NCBI RefSeq assembly: GCF_024643285.1
Contig: NZ_JAMSLW010000004.1
Location: forward strand, 62,001 to 126,000
Direction: 5' to 3'
From: Parapedobacter lycopersici
GTDB lineage: Bacteria > Bacteroidota > Bacteroidia > Sphingobacteriales > Sphingobacteriaceae
Length of the DNA: 64,000 bases
Of this stretch, positions 36,192 through 44,964 are shown piece by piece. Position numbers and translations under genes: made by a program. How positions within the stretch are numbered: the first letter of the stretch is position 1; each line of letters opens with the position of its first letter. The notes below the pieces were generated by a model, which did not search any database, was not told the DNA's origin, and saw only the letters and a program-made list of their open reading frames with translations.

Positions 36192-36977
36192 CTACTGAAT
36201 ACGTTGTGTTACTTCGTTGTCCATGGCTTCGACCTCCATCAGGTGGAACGGTTGGATTTTACCCTGTCTGGCCAGCACCGGCAGGGATACGTTCCAGACG
36301 TTCGTACCATCCGCAGTCTGCCCTTCGTATTGGCCCATATGTGCATGCCCATGAAAAACTGCGGCCACTTTATTGCGCTGCAACGGCTCCAAAAGGCGCG
36401 AAGATCCCAGGAAAGGATAGATCTCCAATGGTTCCCCCTCAACGGTGGCTGCCAGCGGTGCATAGTGCATGATGGCGATCTTGTTCAGGTGACCATGGTG
36501 CTGCCCCAGGCGGGCCAGGGCACGTTCCAGTTTGAGCGCCTCTTCCACGGCTTCCTGCACGAACGCTTTCATCATACCCTCACCGAATTTAGCGAGCATA
36601 TGGTTGCCAAAACCACCGCCAAAACCCTTTATCCCTGCAAAACCTATCCCCTGTATAATGGCTGATTCTCCATCCAGGACCTGCACACCTGCTTCATTAA
36701 GCACTTGTTTGATTAGTTTTTGACGGTCCTTTTCATAATCATGGTTCCCCAATACCCCCACGACAGACAGGTTACACCCTTTCAGTTCTTCCACCAACAA
36801 TGCCGCCTCATCCTCATCACCCGTATCCGTCAGGTCGCCTGCTAACACCAGGATATCAGCCTCCTGACAGATTGCCTTGAAGTAATCTTTCCATTTTCCG
36901 CGATCGGTTTCACGGACATGCAAATCGGCTGTGGCCGCAATGCGGACCCGCTTTTTTACTGCTTCCATTGTATTCAT
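36192..36977 (-). CDS. Calcineurin-like metallophosphoesterase
   Basis: A 261-residue metallophosphoesterase with a complete metal site: DLH (D18, H20) in ATADLHVRE, LAGDLTD (D48), GNHD (N78-D80), and FHGHAH near residue 210. Substrate unknown (phosphodiester or phosphomonoester). The start overlaps the nucleotidyltransferase stop by 4 bp (ATGA, 36974-36977), so the two are translationally coupled. The next gene, GH15, follows 36 bp downstream. Confidence 0.9.
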   Translation of the reverse strand: MNTMEAVKKRVRIAATADLHVRETDRGKWKDYFKAICQEADILVLAGDLTDTGDEDEAALLVEELKGCNLSVVGVLGNHDYEKDRQKLIKQVLNEAGVQVLDGESAIIQGIGFAGIKGFGGGFGNHMLAKFGEGMMKAFVQEAVEEALKLERALARLGQHHGHLNKIAIMHYAPLAATVEGEPLEIYPFLGSSRLLEPLQRNKVAAVFHGHAHMGQYEGQTADGTNVWNVSLPVLARQGKIQPFHLMEVEAMDNEVTQRIQ

Positions 36978-37708
36978 ACGGTTTTAATGGTGTATGCTTT
37001 ATATCCCCACGATTTGATATCGGTTGCATACTGGGTTTGATCAATTAATGGTCCACGGCATACTTTTTCAACGGGTGGGGGCAGCTCGTATTGTTCCCGG
37101 GCCCGGGCCAGCAAATCGTGGTACAGCCAATCGGGAATGATATCCCGATAATCAGCCGGATAAACGAATTGGAAAATGGTCAGCTGTGAAAGTAGCAGGT
37201 GCCAGTGTGCATCAAGCCGCTGCAACAGGCGCGACCAATCCAGGTTACGTCCGTATTTCAATAAAATATGATTAATGTCGGCGCTGTCATTTCTTTCCCG
37301 GTTCTGAACGTATATCTTGCACCAGATCAATTCTTCCGGGGGAATGAATTTTACATCCAGGCCGCAGAAATCGCCCACCTGCGCATGATCGAACCATACA
37401 TCATCCACCGTGCAGATGTTGTTTACGGTATCAAAAATAATGTCAATAAAATAGTCATTTTTAAAAATCTTGGCAAGCCACCTCACGTCCGTCAGTTCCG
37501 TACGGTATCCGTTGCTGGCAAAACATTTCAGTATCTTTGGATAATCTGCTGCCCTGCAGAATACATCCAGGTCTTTGGTATCCCGAAAAATGCCGGTATA
37601 TTGAACAACCGCGAAACCGCCGCCTACCATAAAGTCGCATCCTGAATCGAGCAATAATTTCAATGCATCCCGATAAATAGTTGTCAGTTCCTGTTTCACT
37701 ACTTTCAT
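36974..37708 (-). CDS. Nucleotidyltransferase-fold protein
   Basis: A 244-residue protein with an N-terminal nucleotidyltransferase fold (about 1-110). The motif is GGG (29-31), then about 15 residues, then DLDVF with the metal-binding D46 and D48, and a third Asp89 in YFIDII. All three predicted catalytic Asp residues are present. The C-terminal half (about 120-244) is helical and unrecognised. It is not close to the classical antitoxin-type MNT proteins in length. It forms an ATGA-overlapping pair with the phosphoesterase gene. Substrate unknown. Confidence 0.8.
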   Translation of the reverse strand: MKVVKQELTTIYRDALKLLLDSGCDFMVGGGFAVVQYTGIFRDTKDLDVFCRAADYPKILKCFASNGYRTELTDVRWLAKIFKNDYFIDIIFDTVNNICTVDDVWFDHAQVGDFCGLDVKFIPPEELIWCKIYVQNRERNDSADINHILLKYGRNLDWSRLLQRLDAHWHLLLSQLTIFQFVYPADYRDIIPDWLYHDLLARAREQYELPPPVEKVCRGPLIDQTQYATDIKSWGYKAYTIKTV

Positions 37709-37722
37709 ATCCGTGATTGCTT

Positions 37723-38184
37723 TTATTCGGGGTTATCCGTTGTTTTCCGGATAAGAAGATGAAGTTTGGTGATGTTATAATCAAGTTCGTCCCGCTGGCT
37801 TTGGAGCATATCGCCGAGCGTTTCGTCCTGCAGGTCAGCCTGGGCCATTTCATAGGCCAGCTGCATCGCCTGCTCAATGTGCATAAGTTGCACCGTGGAC
37901 GGCCGGTCGCGTATGGCCGCCACCTGCCTGCACCAGGTTTCATAGAATGCCGGCCGGTCAGATTCATTCCCAATGTCCGACAGTTCACCATAGCCAGTTA
38001 ATGCCTCAATGAGGGCCTGCTTGAACATGCGCGCTTGGGCAATCAGGTCTTCCAGTGCTGACCGCAATTCGATCGGATTGCCTGGCACATGCCGCACCAG
38101 CTCTTCGTACAGCGCGATGCGTTCTTTATGGATTGCGATCAGTGCAATAAGTATTTTATGCTGACTTTCATTATGATCTGCCAT
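37723..38184 (-). CDS. Predicted four-helix protein, DUF2383-like
   Basis: A 153-residue, mostly helical protein beginning MADHNESQHKILIALIAIHK. Helices such as RIALYEELVRH, LRSALEDLIAQARMFKQALIEAL and MHIEQAMQLAYEMAQADL resemble the PA2169/DUF2383 four-helix-bundle family, which is ferritin-like in fold. The match is by pattern only, and I do not see an obvious di-iron site. ATG at 38184 is chosen over the longer open frame. It precedes the nucleotidyltransferase gene by 14 bp. Confidence 0.6.
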   Translation of the reverse strand: MADHNESQHKILIALIAIHKERIALYEELVRHVPGNPIELRSALEDLIAQARMFKQALIEALTGYGELSDIGNESDRPAFYETWCRQVAAIRDRPSTVQLMHIEQAMQLAYEMAQADLQDETLGDMLQSQRDELDYNITKLHLLIRKTTDNPE

Positions 38185-38321
38185 GTGCGGAACGTCTGTT
38201 TGTCTGTTAGGGTAACAACCGTAGCCCGTTTTTGTTAACATGAATTCGAAATTGGCTGTTTTTTAAAACATCTGGCAGAAGCTGCTGTTGCTTTTAGTAA
38301 ACACACATAATATAGACGACG

Positions 38322-38594
38322 ATGACTTCTTATTTGAACACTTTACAACAAAAAATAGCGATCCTGAAAGCAGGTGCACTAATTCTGCTGATTTCGGTTG
38401 GCCTGATGGCATTATCCTGTGGAAACCGCGGACAAAATGAAGAACGATCGCCTTACCTTGACGGGTCAGCCGGCGATTCCATGTTAACAGATACACTTTC
38501 GGATGACTCCCCGACGTGGGGCGACACCTCGCGTGCCAGGAGCAGAGATTCGTTAAAAACCACAGATTCCATGCAGAGTCCTTCGTTTCCTTAA
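38322..38594 (+). CDS. Small lipoprotein, unknown
   Basis: A 90-residue protein: an N-terminal stretch with a hydrophobic segment (about 14-31) ending in a lipobox-like LSCGN, then a Ser/Thr/Asp-rich, disordered tail. The start is ATG at 38322; no closer alternative. Lipid-anchored to the envelope by prediction, function unknown. It is followed 43 bp later by purB but a separate promoter appears between them. Confidence 0.6.
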   Translation: MTSYLNTLQQKIAILKAGALILLISVGLMALSCGNRGQNEERSPYLDGSAGDSMLTDTLSDDSPTWGDTSRARSRDSLKTTDSMQSPSFP

Positions 38595-38613
38595 GTTTCT
38601 CCCTACATTTTTT

Positions 38614-38621
38614 TACCTTTG
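38614..38621 (+). promoter_or_regulatory. TAnnTTTG promoter element of purB
   Basis: TACCTTTG 16 bp upstream of the purB ATG at 38638. It is the same element, down to TACCTTTG, as before the Nfu gene at 44940. No clear TTG lies at the -33 distance. Confidence 0.55.
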
Positions 38622-38637
38622 CGACAAATCATAATGC

Positions 38638-39981
38638 ATGGACTTATTACCGCTTACGGCTGTTTCTCCTGTTGACGGCCGCTACCATAACGCCACGAAG
38701 GAACTGGCGGACTACTTTTCCGAATATGCACTCATAAAATACCGGGTGTTTGTTGAGGTCGAGTATTTTATTCGTCTTTGCAATAGCGGTATCCCGCAGT
38801 TGCGGCATTTCGACGGTACACTTAATAGCAGATTAAGGGCTATTTACGAGCAGTTTTCACTCGAAGATGCGCAATGGATCAAAACGAAAGAGAAAGAAAC
38901 CAATCACGACGTAAAAGCGGTCGAATATTTCCTGAAAGACCGTTTCGAAGCGATGGGGTTGACCGATTCGCTCGAATTTATCCATTTTGGATTGACTTCA
39001 CAGGACATAAACAACACCGCCATTCCCTACTCCTGGAAGAAAGCCCTTACTGAGGTTTATCTGCCACAGCTGAATGCGCTGATCGATGCGCTGGACCGCC
39101 TGGCTACCGATTGGTCGGAGGTACCTATGCTTGCCCGGACACATGGACAGCCAGCTTCTCCTACGCGGCTGGGAAAGGAAATCCGCGTTTTTACCGAACG
39201 GCTGATCGCGCAGCGCCAGCAACTGGAAGCAATACCCTATGGTGCTAAATTTGGGGGGGCCACCGGCAATTTCAATGCCCATAAGGTCGCCTACCCGGAA
39301 ACGGACTGGGTTGCTTTTGGCAATGCGTTCGTTGAGGACACGCTTGGCCTACACCGTTCAAAAACCACCACCCAGATTGAGCATTACGATTATTTTGCCG
39401 CGCATTGTGATGCGCTGAAACGCATTAATACGATCTTGATTGACCTTTGCAGGGATATTTGGACGTATATCTCCATGGATTATTTCAAGCAGAAAATCAC
39501 CAAAGGCCAGATTGGCTCGTCGGCTATGCCCCATAAGGTGAATCCCATTGATTTTGAGAATGCAGAAGGCAACCTGGGTATCGCCAGTGCGTTGCTGGAA
39601 CACCTGGCAGCTAAATTGCCGATTTCCAGGTTGCAGCGCGACCTGACCGACTCCACCGTACTGCGCAACATCGGCGTTCCGATGGCGCATATATTGATTG
39701 CAATAAAATCGACGGTCCGTGGGCTTCAGAAACTTATTCTGAACGAAAACGCATTAAAGGCCGATCTGGAGCAAAACTGGGCTGTAGTGGCTGAAGCCAT
39801 ACAGACCATACTGCGACGCGAAGGCTATCCGAAACCCTATGAAGCGCTTAAAGAACTGACACGCATCAATGAGGCCGTGACACAAGAGGCAATTGCTGGC
39901 TTTGTTGACGGACTTAATGTCGATGAGCGCGTGAAAACCGAACTTAAGTCCATCACGCCGGCGAATTATACAGGGGTTTAA
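38638..39981 (+). CDS. purB: Adenylosuccinate lyase
   Basis: A 447-residue enzyme of purine synthesis. It cleaves adenylosuccinate to AMP and SAICAR to AICAR, releasing fumarate. It belongs to the fumarase/aspartase superfamily: signature SSAMPHKVNPIDFEN, with TSQDINNTA and ARTHGQPASPTRLGKE as the other conserved active-site loops. Length and motifs are normal. The gene is single, with its own promoter, and ends 8 bp before the convergent thioredoxin-like gene. Confidence 0.97.
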   Translation: MDLLPLTAVSPVDGRYHNATKELADYFSEYALIKYRVFVEVEYFIRLCNSGIPQLRHFDGTLNSRLRAIYEQFSLEDAQWIKTKEKETNHDVKAVEYFLKDRFEAMGLTDSLEFIHFGLTSQDINNTAIPYSWKKALTEVYLPQLNALIDALDRLATDWSEVPMLARTHGQPASPTRLGKEIRVFTERLIAQRQQLEAIPYGAKFGGATGNFNAHKVAYPETDWVAFGNAFVEDTLGLHRSKTTTQIEHYDYFAAHCDALKRINTILIDLCRDIWTYISMDYFKQKITKGQIGSSAMPHKVNPIDFENAEGNLGIASALLEHLAAKLPISRLQRDLTDSTVLRNIGVPMAHILIAIKSTVRGLQKLILNENALKADLEQNWAVVAEAIQTILRREGYPKPYEALKELTRINEAVTQEAIAGFVDGLNVDERVKTELKSITPANYTGV

Positions 39982-39989
39982 ACCGTCCG

Positions 39990-40511
39990 TTACCGGTCTG
40001 CGATATCGTCGATGGCCTGCTGAATAGTCGGGTCATCGGCATTAATTGCATAATAGCTGGCGATATTACCCTCTGGATCAATGACCATGTACCGCGGGAT
40101 CCAGTTCAGGTCGATGTAATTCGTAAATGCATTTTTCCATCCGGTTTTAAACCAGTAATGCTCCCCTTTTAGCTGATATTTTTCAATCCCGCCGGTCCAG
40201 CGTTGCGCTTCACGGTCCAAGGAAAGGAACAAAAAATGAACATCCGGATTAGCCCGCTGGAGCGCATAGAGCGCCGGGAATCCCTTGATACAATCAGGGC
40301 ACCAAGTGGCCCATACGTATAGCAGTACGGTCTTTCCCCGATTGGCAGCCAATACCTGGCCCACGGTAGTCTGCCCGCCGTCCACTGCAAATAAAGGCTG
40401 GGCCAGGGCCGAATCTACTAATACCGTTTTAGACGCTGTGGGTGCTTCCTGACCATTGGCTATGGTAACAGCCATAAATAACCCCACTAAAAATAACTGG
40501 ATCGCTTTCAT
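39990..40511 (-). CDS. Thioredoxin-like TlpA-type thiol-disulfide protein
   Basis: A 173-residue exported thioredoxin-fold protein with a signal peptide (ending near NGQEA) and a CPDC active site at about residues 71-74 (WATWCPDC). The neighbouring YVWATWC and LFLSLDREAQRW strands are TlpA/ResA-like. It would reduce or exchange disulfides in the periplasm. I start at ATG 40511; the TTG at 40514 would add one residue. A TAnnTTTG element (TATCTTTG) lies 29 bp upstream. Confidence 0.88.
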   Translation of the reverse strand: MKAIQLFLVGLFMAVTIANGQEAPTASKTVLVDSALAQPLFAVDGGQTTVGQVLAANRGKTVLLYVWATWCPDCIKGFPALYALQRANPDVHFLFLSLDREAQRWTGGIEKYQLKGEHYWFKTGWKNAFTNYIDLNWIPRYMVIDPEGNIASYYAINADDPTIQQAIDDIADR

Positions 40512-40540
40512 CAAATCAAACCTAATTAACTATATAACAT

Positions 40541-40548
40541 CAAAGATA
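40541..40548 (-). promoter_or_regulatory. TAnnTTTG promoter element of the thioredoxin-like gene
   Basis: TATCTTTG on the minus strand, 29 bp upstream of the ATG at 40511. A second match, TAGGTTTG, lies closer at 40517-40524 but would leave almost no leader. Confidence 0.45.
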
Positions 40549-40641
40549 CAAGTCCTGATTATTCCTATAGACTAATATCACGAAAAATTACCTCCTGACT
40601 ACCATCCTGGATTAAGCATTCGATTAAAGGACAAAGGAAGA

Positions 40642-41394
40642 TTATCTGCTACGTGCCGTTATCCGGGCTACAAAGGCTTCCCGCCTTCTGGTGGACACTT
40701 CAACAGTGGACCCATCGTTCAGGGTCACAAAGCCACTTTTGTGGTACTTATTGACATGGTCCAGATTGATCAGGTGCGCATGGTGAATCCGGAAAAAACC
40801 CCGGTTCTCCAGCAATTGCTCGTACCCTTTTAATGTCCTTGATACCAAGAGTGGTTTCGCTTCCCGTAAAATAAATAACGTATAATTACCCTGGGCCTCG
40901 CATCGAATGATCTTATCGATTGAAATAAAATCCCACCCTTCGGCAGATGGTAATGCAATTTTGGCCTGCATACCAGGCGGATGATCTAAATGCTCAAATA
41001 AAAGTTCATATCGGGCAGCCGTCTCTTTTTTGTTGATATTGTCGGTTACTTTCCGCAGGCTTTCCATCAAATCGTCACCATCAATGGGCTTGAGCAGGTA
41101 GTCCGTCGCGCTGAAGCGGAATGCCTGCACGGCATATTGATCATAGGCTGTAGTGAAAATAACGGCTATCCGGCTAATATCAAGCTGGCGCAGTAGGTCA
41201 AAGCCCGTCTCTCCCTGCAGCTGAACATCCAAAAACAGCAAGTTGGGCTTCAGCTCTTCAATAGCAACCATCCCCTGTTCGATATTCTCAAACGCGCCCA
41301 ATAGCCGCACGCTATCTTGAGCATGGTATTGCAGGAGCCGCTGCAGGTGCTGGATACAGTGCGGCTCGTCGTCTATGATAACGGCATTGATCAT
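40642..41394 (-). CDS. LytTR-family response regulator
   Basis: A 250-residue response regulator: receiver domain (about 1-125, DDEPHC at 8-13, phospho-acceptor Asp56 in LLFLDVQ, Lys in LLKPIDG) and a LytTR DNA-binding domain (about 145-245, with RCEAQGNYTLFIL and FFRIHHAHLINLDHV). It binds promoter DNA when phosphorylated by the sensor kinase. The kinase gene is directly upstream, 10 bp away on the same strand, so they form an operon. Confidence 0.95.
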   Translation of the reverse strand: MINAVIIDDEPHCIQHLQRLLQYHAQDSVRLLGAFENIEQGMVAIEELKPNLLFLDVQLQGETGFDLLRQLDISRIAVIFTTAYDQYAVQAFRFSATDYLLKPIDGDDLMESLRKVTDNINKKETAARYELLFEHLDHPPGMQAKIALPSAEGWDFISIDKIIRCEAQGNYTLFILREAKPLLVSRTLKGYEQLLENRGFFRIHHAHLINLDHVNKYHKSGFVTLNDGSTVEVSTRRREAFVARITARSR

Positions 41395-41404
41395 GTGTAT
41401 TTGA

Positions 41405-43189
41405 TTAAAATTGTAGGGACAACGGCAGTTTCACCGTTACAGCCAGTCCATCGGGCAAATCGTCAAACAAAATAGCCGATGGTTTATTTTGATGCGTGCC
41501 CGCAATTGAAACCCGTGCTTTTGTCAGCGCAATTCCCATGGACCGTTTCGCTGTAGTAGACCGCCCGTTTACATTCGCTCTTCCTATACCATTGTCTTCC
41601 ACGGTATAGCAAAGTGATTCTTCTTCTTTCTGCACCCGGATTTGTATATGCCCCGGACCTTTTTTGGGCAGGATTCCATGCCAGATACTATTTTCGATCA
41701 AGGGTTGCAGGATCAGCGGCGGCACAAGGGTATTTTCGGGATCGATGTCAGCGGCGACGTCTACCCCGTATGTGAATTTTCCCTGTAATCGCATTGATTC
41801 GAGCTGAATGTATCCCGTTAACAGTTCCAAATCTGTGGTTAAGGGAATTTCCTTATGCTCTGAATTTTCCAGAATCTGCCGAATGAGTTTGGCAAATCGG
41901 GTGAGGTAACTTCCCGCGGCATCAAAATCCTGTTCAGCAATACTGTTGCCAATGGCATTCAACGCGTTAAAGATAAAATGCGGGTTCAATTGGGCCCGCA
42001 ACGCTTTCATCTCCGTGTCGGCCACCAATGCTTCAAATTCAGCGATCTTCTTAAGCTCATCGCTGTCGCGTTTACGCTTGTACAAGCGCCAACCAATAGC
42101 AAATGCACCCATGATCACCAAAGCCACGCCAATGACGGCATAGGTGATGCTTCGTTGGCGTATCATCTCAGCAACAGCTGCCGCCTCCTGTTTCTCCAAC
42201 GCAAACTGCATTTCCTTTCGGGTGATCTCCGCTTTTTTTCCATCATTTACAGCACTGTCACGAAGAGTGATGAACTGTTTATAAGCGTGCAACGCCTCAC
42301 CTGGCCTGTGTTGGCGTTCGTGGATGTTACTTAACGTCTGCCAGGCATTAGCTTGCCATTCGAGGGCAGCTACTTTTTCCGCCAGTGCAAGTGCCTCTTT
42401 GCTCCGGTCTTCGGCCTGGGCATATTGGTGCCGATTGAACATGATTTCAGCGATGCTATTGAGCACGTTGGCTTTGATGCCGTCGCTACCCAATTGTTCG
42501 GCGAGCTGTAAACAGCTGTTGAAATGCCCAAGCGCCAACTCGTCGTCACCCTGTTTAGACAGTGCCCTACCCAGGTTATTTTGGATAGCCATTTCAAATC
42601 GCTTATTTTTAATATACTGGGCTAATGGAAGTGCCTGGTTCAGACTAGCGATACCCATCGATAGTTGTTGCTGTTCGATATACACACTGGCCATGTTTAC
42701 TGTGGCAATAATGATCCTCGTCGTGTCCCGGAGTGCTTCGGAAACGGCTAATAAGCGCCTGTAATGGTCAAGCGCCATATCGTATTGTTTAAGATCGCTG
42801 TAGATATTGGCGATGTTGTTATAAATAGAAGCCTCGAAAGATCGGTCCTGCAACGGTTCTGCAGCCTTCAGTGCTTCGTGAAACCGGTCCATCGCACGTA
42901 TTGGATCTGATTGCTCGTAGTATATAACGCCTTCTTGCCGTAAGGCATACGCTTTACCCTTTTGCCATCGGAGATCGTCGGTTAACCGGGCTGCCTGTTT
43001 TACATATGTTAAGGCTTCCTGTGGATCATTCCAGACAAGCGCATCCGCGATATTGAGCAGTAAGGTTACGCGGGTTGTATCGGCTGAGGAAAGGCTGGCC
43101 AATTCATTCTTAAGCGAATCAACGGGCGTTTGCCCCGTAGCAGATAAACAAATCATTGAAACACAGGTAAAGGTTGCCAGTTTCTTCAT
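41405..43189 (-). CDS. TPR-containing sensor histidine kinase (LytS/YehU type)
   Basis: A 594-residue kinase. Signal peptide (SATGQ), an extracytoplasmic tetratricopeptide-repeat region (about 20-340, repeats such as ASIYNNIANIYSDLKQYDMALDHY), one membrane helix (about 350-372, AVIGVALVIMGAFAIGW), then the His_kinase and HATPase_c domains. The phospho-His lies in NPHFIFNALNAIGNS. It pairs with the LytTR regulator 10 bp downstream. The ATG at 43189 gives a proper signal peptide; a longer frame begins upstream but is not coding. Confidence 0.92.
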   Translation of the reverse strand: MKKLATFTCVSMICLSATGQTPVDSLKNELASLSSADTTRVTLLLNIADALVWNDPQEALTYVKQAARLTDDLRWQKGKAYALRQEGVIYYEQSDPIRAMDRFHEALKAAEPLQDRSFEASIYNNIANIYSDLKQYDMALDHYRRLLAVSEALRDTTRIIIATVNMASVYIEQQQLSMGIASLNQALPLAQYIKNKRFEMAIQNNLGRALSKQGDDELALGHFNSCLQLAEQLGSDGIKANVLNSIAEIMFNRHQYAQAEDRSKEALALAEKVAALEWQANAWQTLSNIHERQHRPGEALHAYKQFITLRDSAVNDGKKAEITRKEMQFALEKQEAAAVAEMIRQRSITYAVIGVALVIMGAFAIGWRLYKRKRDSDELKKIAEFEALVADTEMKALRAQLNPHFIFNALNAIGNSIAEQDFDAAGSYLTRFAKLIRQILENSEHKEIPLTTDLELLTGYIQLESMRLQGKFTYGVDVAADIDPENTLVPPLILQPLIENSIWHGILPKKGPGHIQIRVQKEEESLCYTVEDNGIGRANVNGRSTTAKRSMGIALTKARVSIAGTHQNKPSAILFDDLPDGLAVTVKLPLSLQF

Positions 43190-43207
43190 TTGCAGAGATT
43201 TCTGAAT

Positions 43208-43238
43208 CAAACTTACAGAAAGATAAGGGTATATACAA
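43208..43238 (-). promoter_or_regulatory. Promoter of the histidine kinase/LytTR operon
   Basis: TTG (43236-43238), 20 bases, then TAAGTTTG (43208-43215) on the minus strand. It is 18 bp before the ATG at 43189, so the leader would be about 12 nt. Confidence 0.6.
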
Positions 43239-43403
43239 TTTAAAATAGCGCAATGCCATGGGGTGATCAGCCCGCAGCGATCAGGCCCATCACACATATT
43301 CATCCAGCATCAGCAGTTAATCATTATGAAGCGGCAGTTAATCATTGTGTGTTGTTTTTTTCATAGAAGAAGCTTCTATTTGAGAAAAAGAAAAATCACC
43401 ACG

Positions 43404-44009
43404 ATGGACAATTATCCTTTACGTTTTATCGCCATACTGGTTTGCCTGGGACTTTTGGCAAGTGCGTGCAGTAAATCGAATGATGGACCGATTGAAAAAA
43501 CGGATGCTCCCGGGGCGTACTATATTCGATATAAAGCCAACGGAGTGAACCACGAATACACAGATAAGCAACTAGTCTACGCAATATTTCTTACGCTACC
43601 CGATACTGATGCCCGGCAATGCCTTATACAAGGACGTTTGCAGGAAAACGATCAGAATAGGGATGCGATTTTCCTTGCCGTTACGGATGCCGGACCACTC
43701 AAGACAGGCACGGTCTACCAACTTTCGGAACGGCTTGAGTGGCCCGAATACAATCAACGTATTTCGAAGGTCTTCGGTTCGCATTACAGCGCATCGGCTG
43801 AAAAGTACCATGCGCAGCTTTACCAATCACCATCACTTCCATTTGAAGTGAAAGATGTTGCATCTGCCCAGTTTAGCCAGATTAACGATACAACCGTCAA
43901 GGGCACGTTTTCGATGCATGCTTATACAACGTATCCAGACCTGAAAGAAGTGATCATTACCGATGGCGAATTTTATGTACCCATCCTGCTATCCAACCAG
44001 AATCGTTAA
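43404..44009 (+). CDS. Lipoprotein of unknown function
   Basis: A 201-residue exported protein. Signal peptide with lipobox (LLASAC, Cys about 21), then a mature part with strands such as AYYIRYKANGVNHEYTDKQLV and GTFSMHAYTTYPDLKEVIITDGEFYVPIL, a pattern common to Bacteroidota surface lipoproteins of unknown role. No domain is recognised. ATG at 43404 is chosen because the signal peptide begins there. It is followed 13 bp later by a LemA-family gene. Confidence 0.75.
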   Translation: MDNYPLRFIAILVCLGLLASACSKSNDGPIEKTDAPGAYYIRYKANGVNHEYTDKQLVYAIFLTLPDTDARQCLIQGRLQENDQNRDAIFLAVTDAGPLKTGTVYQLSERLEWPEYNQRISKVFGSHYSASAEKYHAQLYQSPSLPFEVKDVASAQFSQINDTTVKGTFSMHAYTTYPDLKEVIITDGEFYVPILLSNQNR

Positions 44010-44022
44010 CACATATCGTATT

Positions 44023-44709
44023 ATGTTATTTTCCTTTATTACTCTGCTCGTACTCTTCCTCATCGTGGCCGCCAGTTCCTACAATGGATTGCAGAAATTG
44101 GCGCAGGATGTACGTGAAAAGGCTTCCAATGCTCAGGTAGCAATCAGCAAAAAGTTAGCATTAATTAACCAGTTGATCGATGTGGTGAAAAATTACCAGG
44201 AAGGTGAACAGCTGATCCAGCTTAAGGTATCGCAGGATACGTCGGCTACCAACCTAGCCAACTCCTATCAGCAATCCGGCACTGTACTGGCCACGGTTCA
44301 GGGAATTGCCGAAAAATTTCCTAACCTAAAAGCCAATGAACAGTATCACCGGTTGGTGGATAGTATACAGCAGTGCGAGCAGAACATCCAGGAAAGCCGC
44401 GAAAAATACAATCACGCCGTTAAGGAATACAACACAAAAAGGTTACGGATTCCAACAGTATTCATTGCCAGGGCAATGGGGTTCCCTGAAGCACCTTATT
44501 TGCAGTTTGATGTATCGGGGATGAATGAGGTCACTTCACTACAGGATTTCAAAACGGACGATGGCGAGCGGTTACAGCAGTTATTTACAGGAGCAGGTAA
44601 TAAGATTGCCGATTTAGCCACACAAGCGGGCAAAACAGGTAGGGAACTCGTTAATAAGGTGAAAGAGCCGCAGCAGGATCCAGCGCCTCCTGCTAATGAC
44701 GCCGACTAG
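44023..44709 (+). CDS. LemA-family protein
   Basis: A 228-residue LemA protein: one N-terminal membrane helix (about 2-20, LFSFITLLVLFLIVAASSY) and long helices (about 20-150) with the family pattern YNGLQKLAQDVREKASNAQVAISKKLALINQLIDVVKNY in pieces and AVKEYNTKRLRIPTVFIARAMGF. The C-terminal tail is Pro/Asp-rich. Function unknown; it usually faces the extracytoplasmic side. It follows the lipoprotein gene by 13 bp and its stop codon overlaps a minus-strand open frame. Confidence 0.9.
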   Translation: MLFSFITLLVLFLIVAASSYNGLQKLAQDVREKASNAQVAISKKLALINQLIDVVKNYQEGEQLIQLKVSQDTSATNLANSYQQSGTVLATVQGIAEKFPNLKANEQYHRLVDSIQQCEQNIQESREKYNHAVKEYNTKRLRIPTVFIARAMGFPEAPYLQFDVSGMNEVTSLQDFKTDDGERLQQLFTGAGNKIADLATQAGKTGRELVNKVKEPQQDPAPPANDAD

Positions 44710-44855
44710 CCTCCCTTATTCATTTCCCGGCGATAAGCGTATAAGCCGGCCCATGTATGCGCTTCCCGCGTTCCAGAACCTACAACCTTGATACCCATTG
44801 CAGCCGTTTGCAGGTCCGGGCGTCTTTTACGTGGCGAATCTGACTGAACTATCAT
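44706..44855 (-). CDS. Possible short protein, unassigned
   Basis: A 49-residue open frame starting ATG 44855 and ending in TAG at 44706-44708, which overlaps the LemA stop (CTAG, 44706-44709). It is Arg/Lys-rich near the start and has a coding-like base use in its last 35 codons. It has no recognised domain. It may be a real small gene or a gene remnant; confidence is low. Confidence 0.3.
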   Translation of the reverse strand: MIVQSDSPRKRRPDLQTAAMGIKVVGSGTREAHTWAGLYAYRREMNKGG

Positions 44856-44939
44856 CACATAAATGTGCTCGTATACGCACGTAACATGTAGAAATCTACC
44901 CTTTGACCTCACGCTGACTGAAATACACATGGAATTTAA

Positions 44940-44947
44940 TACCTTTG
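44940..44947 (+). promoter_or_regulatory. TAnnTTTG promoter element of the Nfu gene
   Basis: TACCTTTG 17 bp upstream of the ATG at 44965. It is identical to the element before purB. Confidence 0.55.
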
Positions 44948-44964
44948 TAAAAACAGTGTATAAA

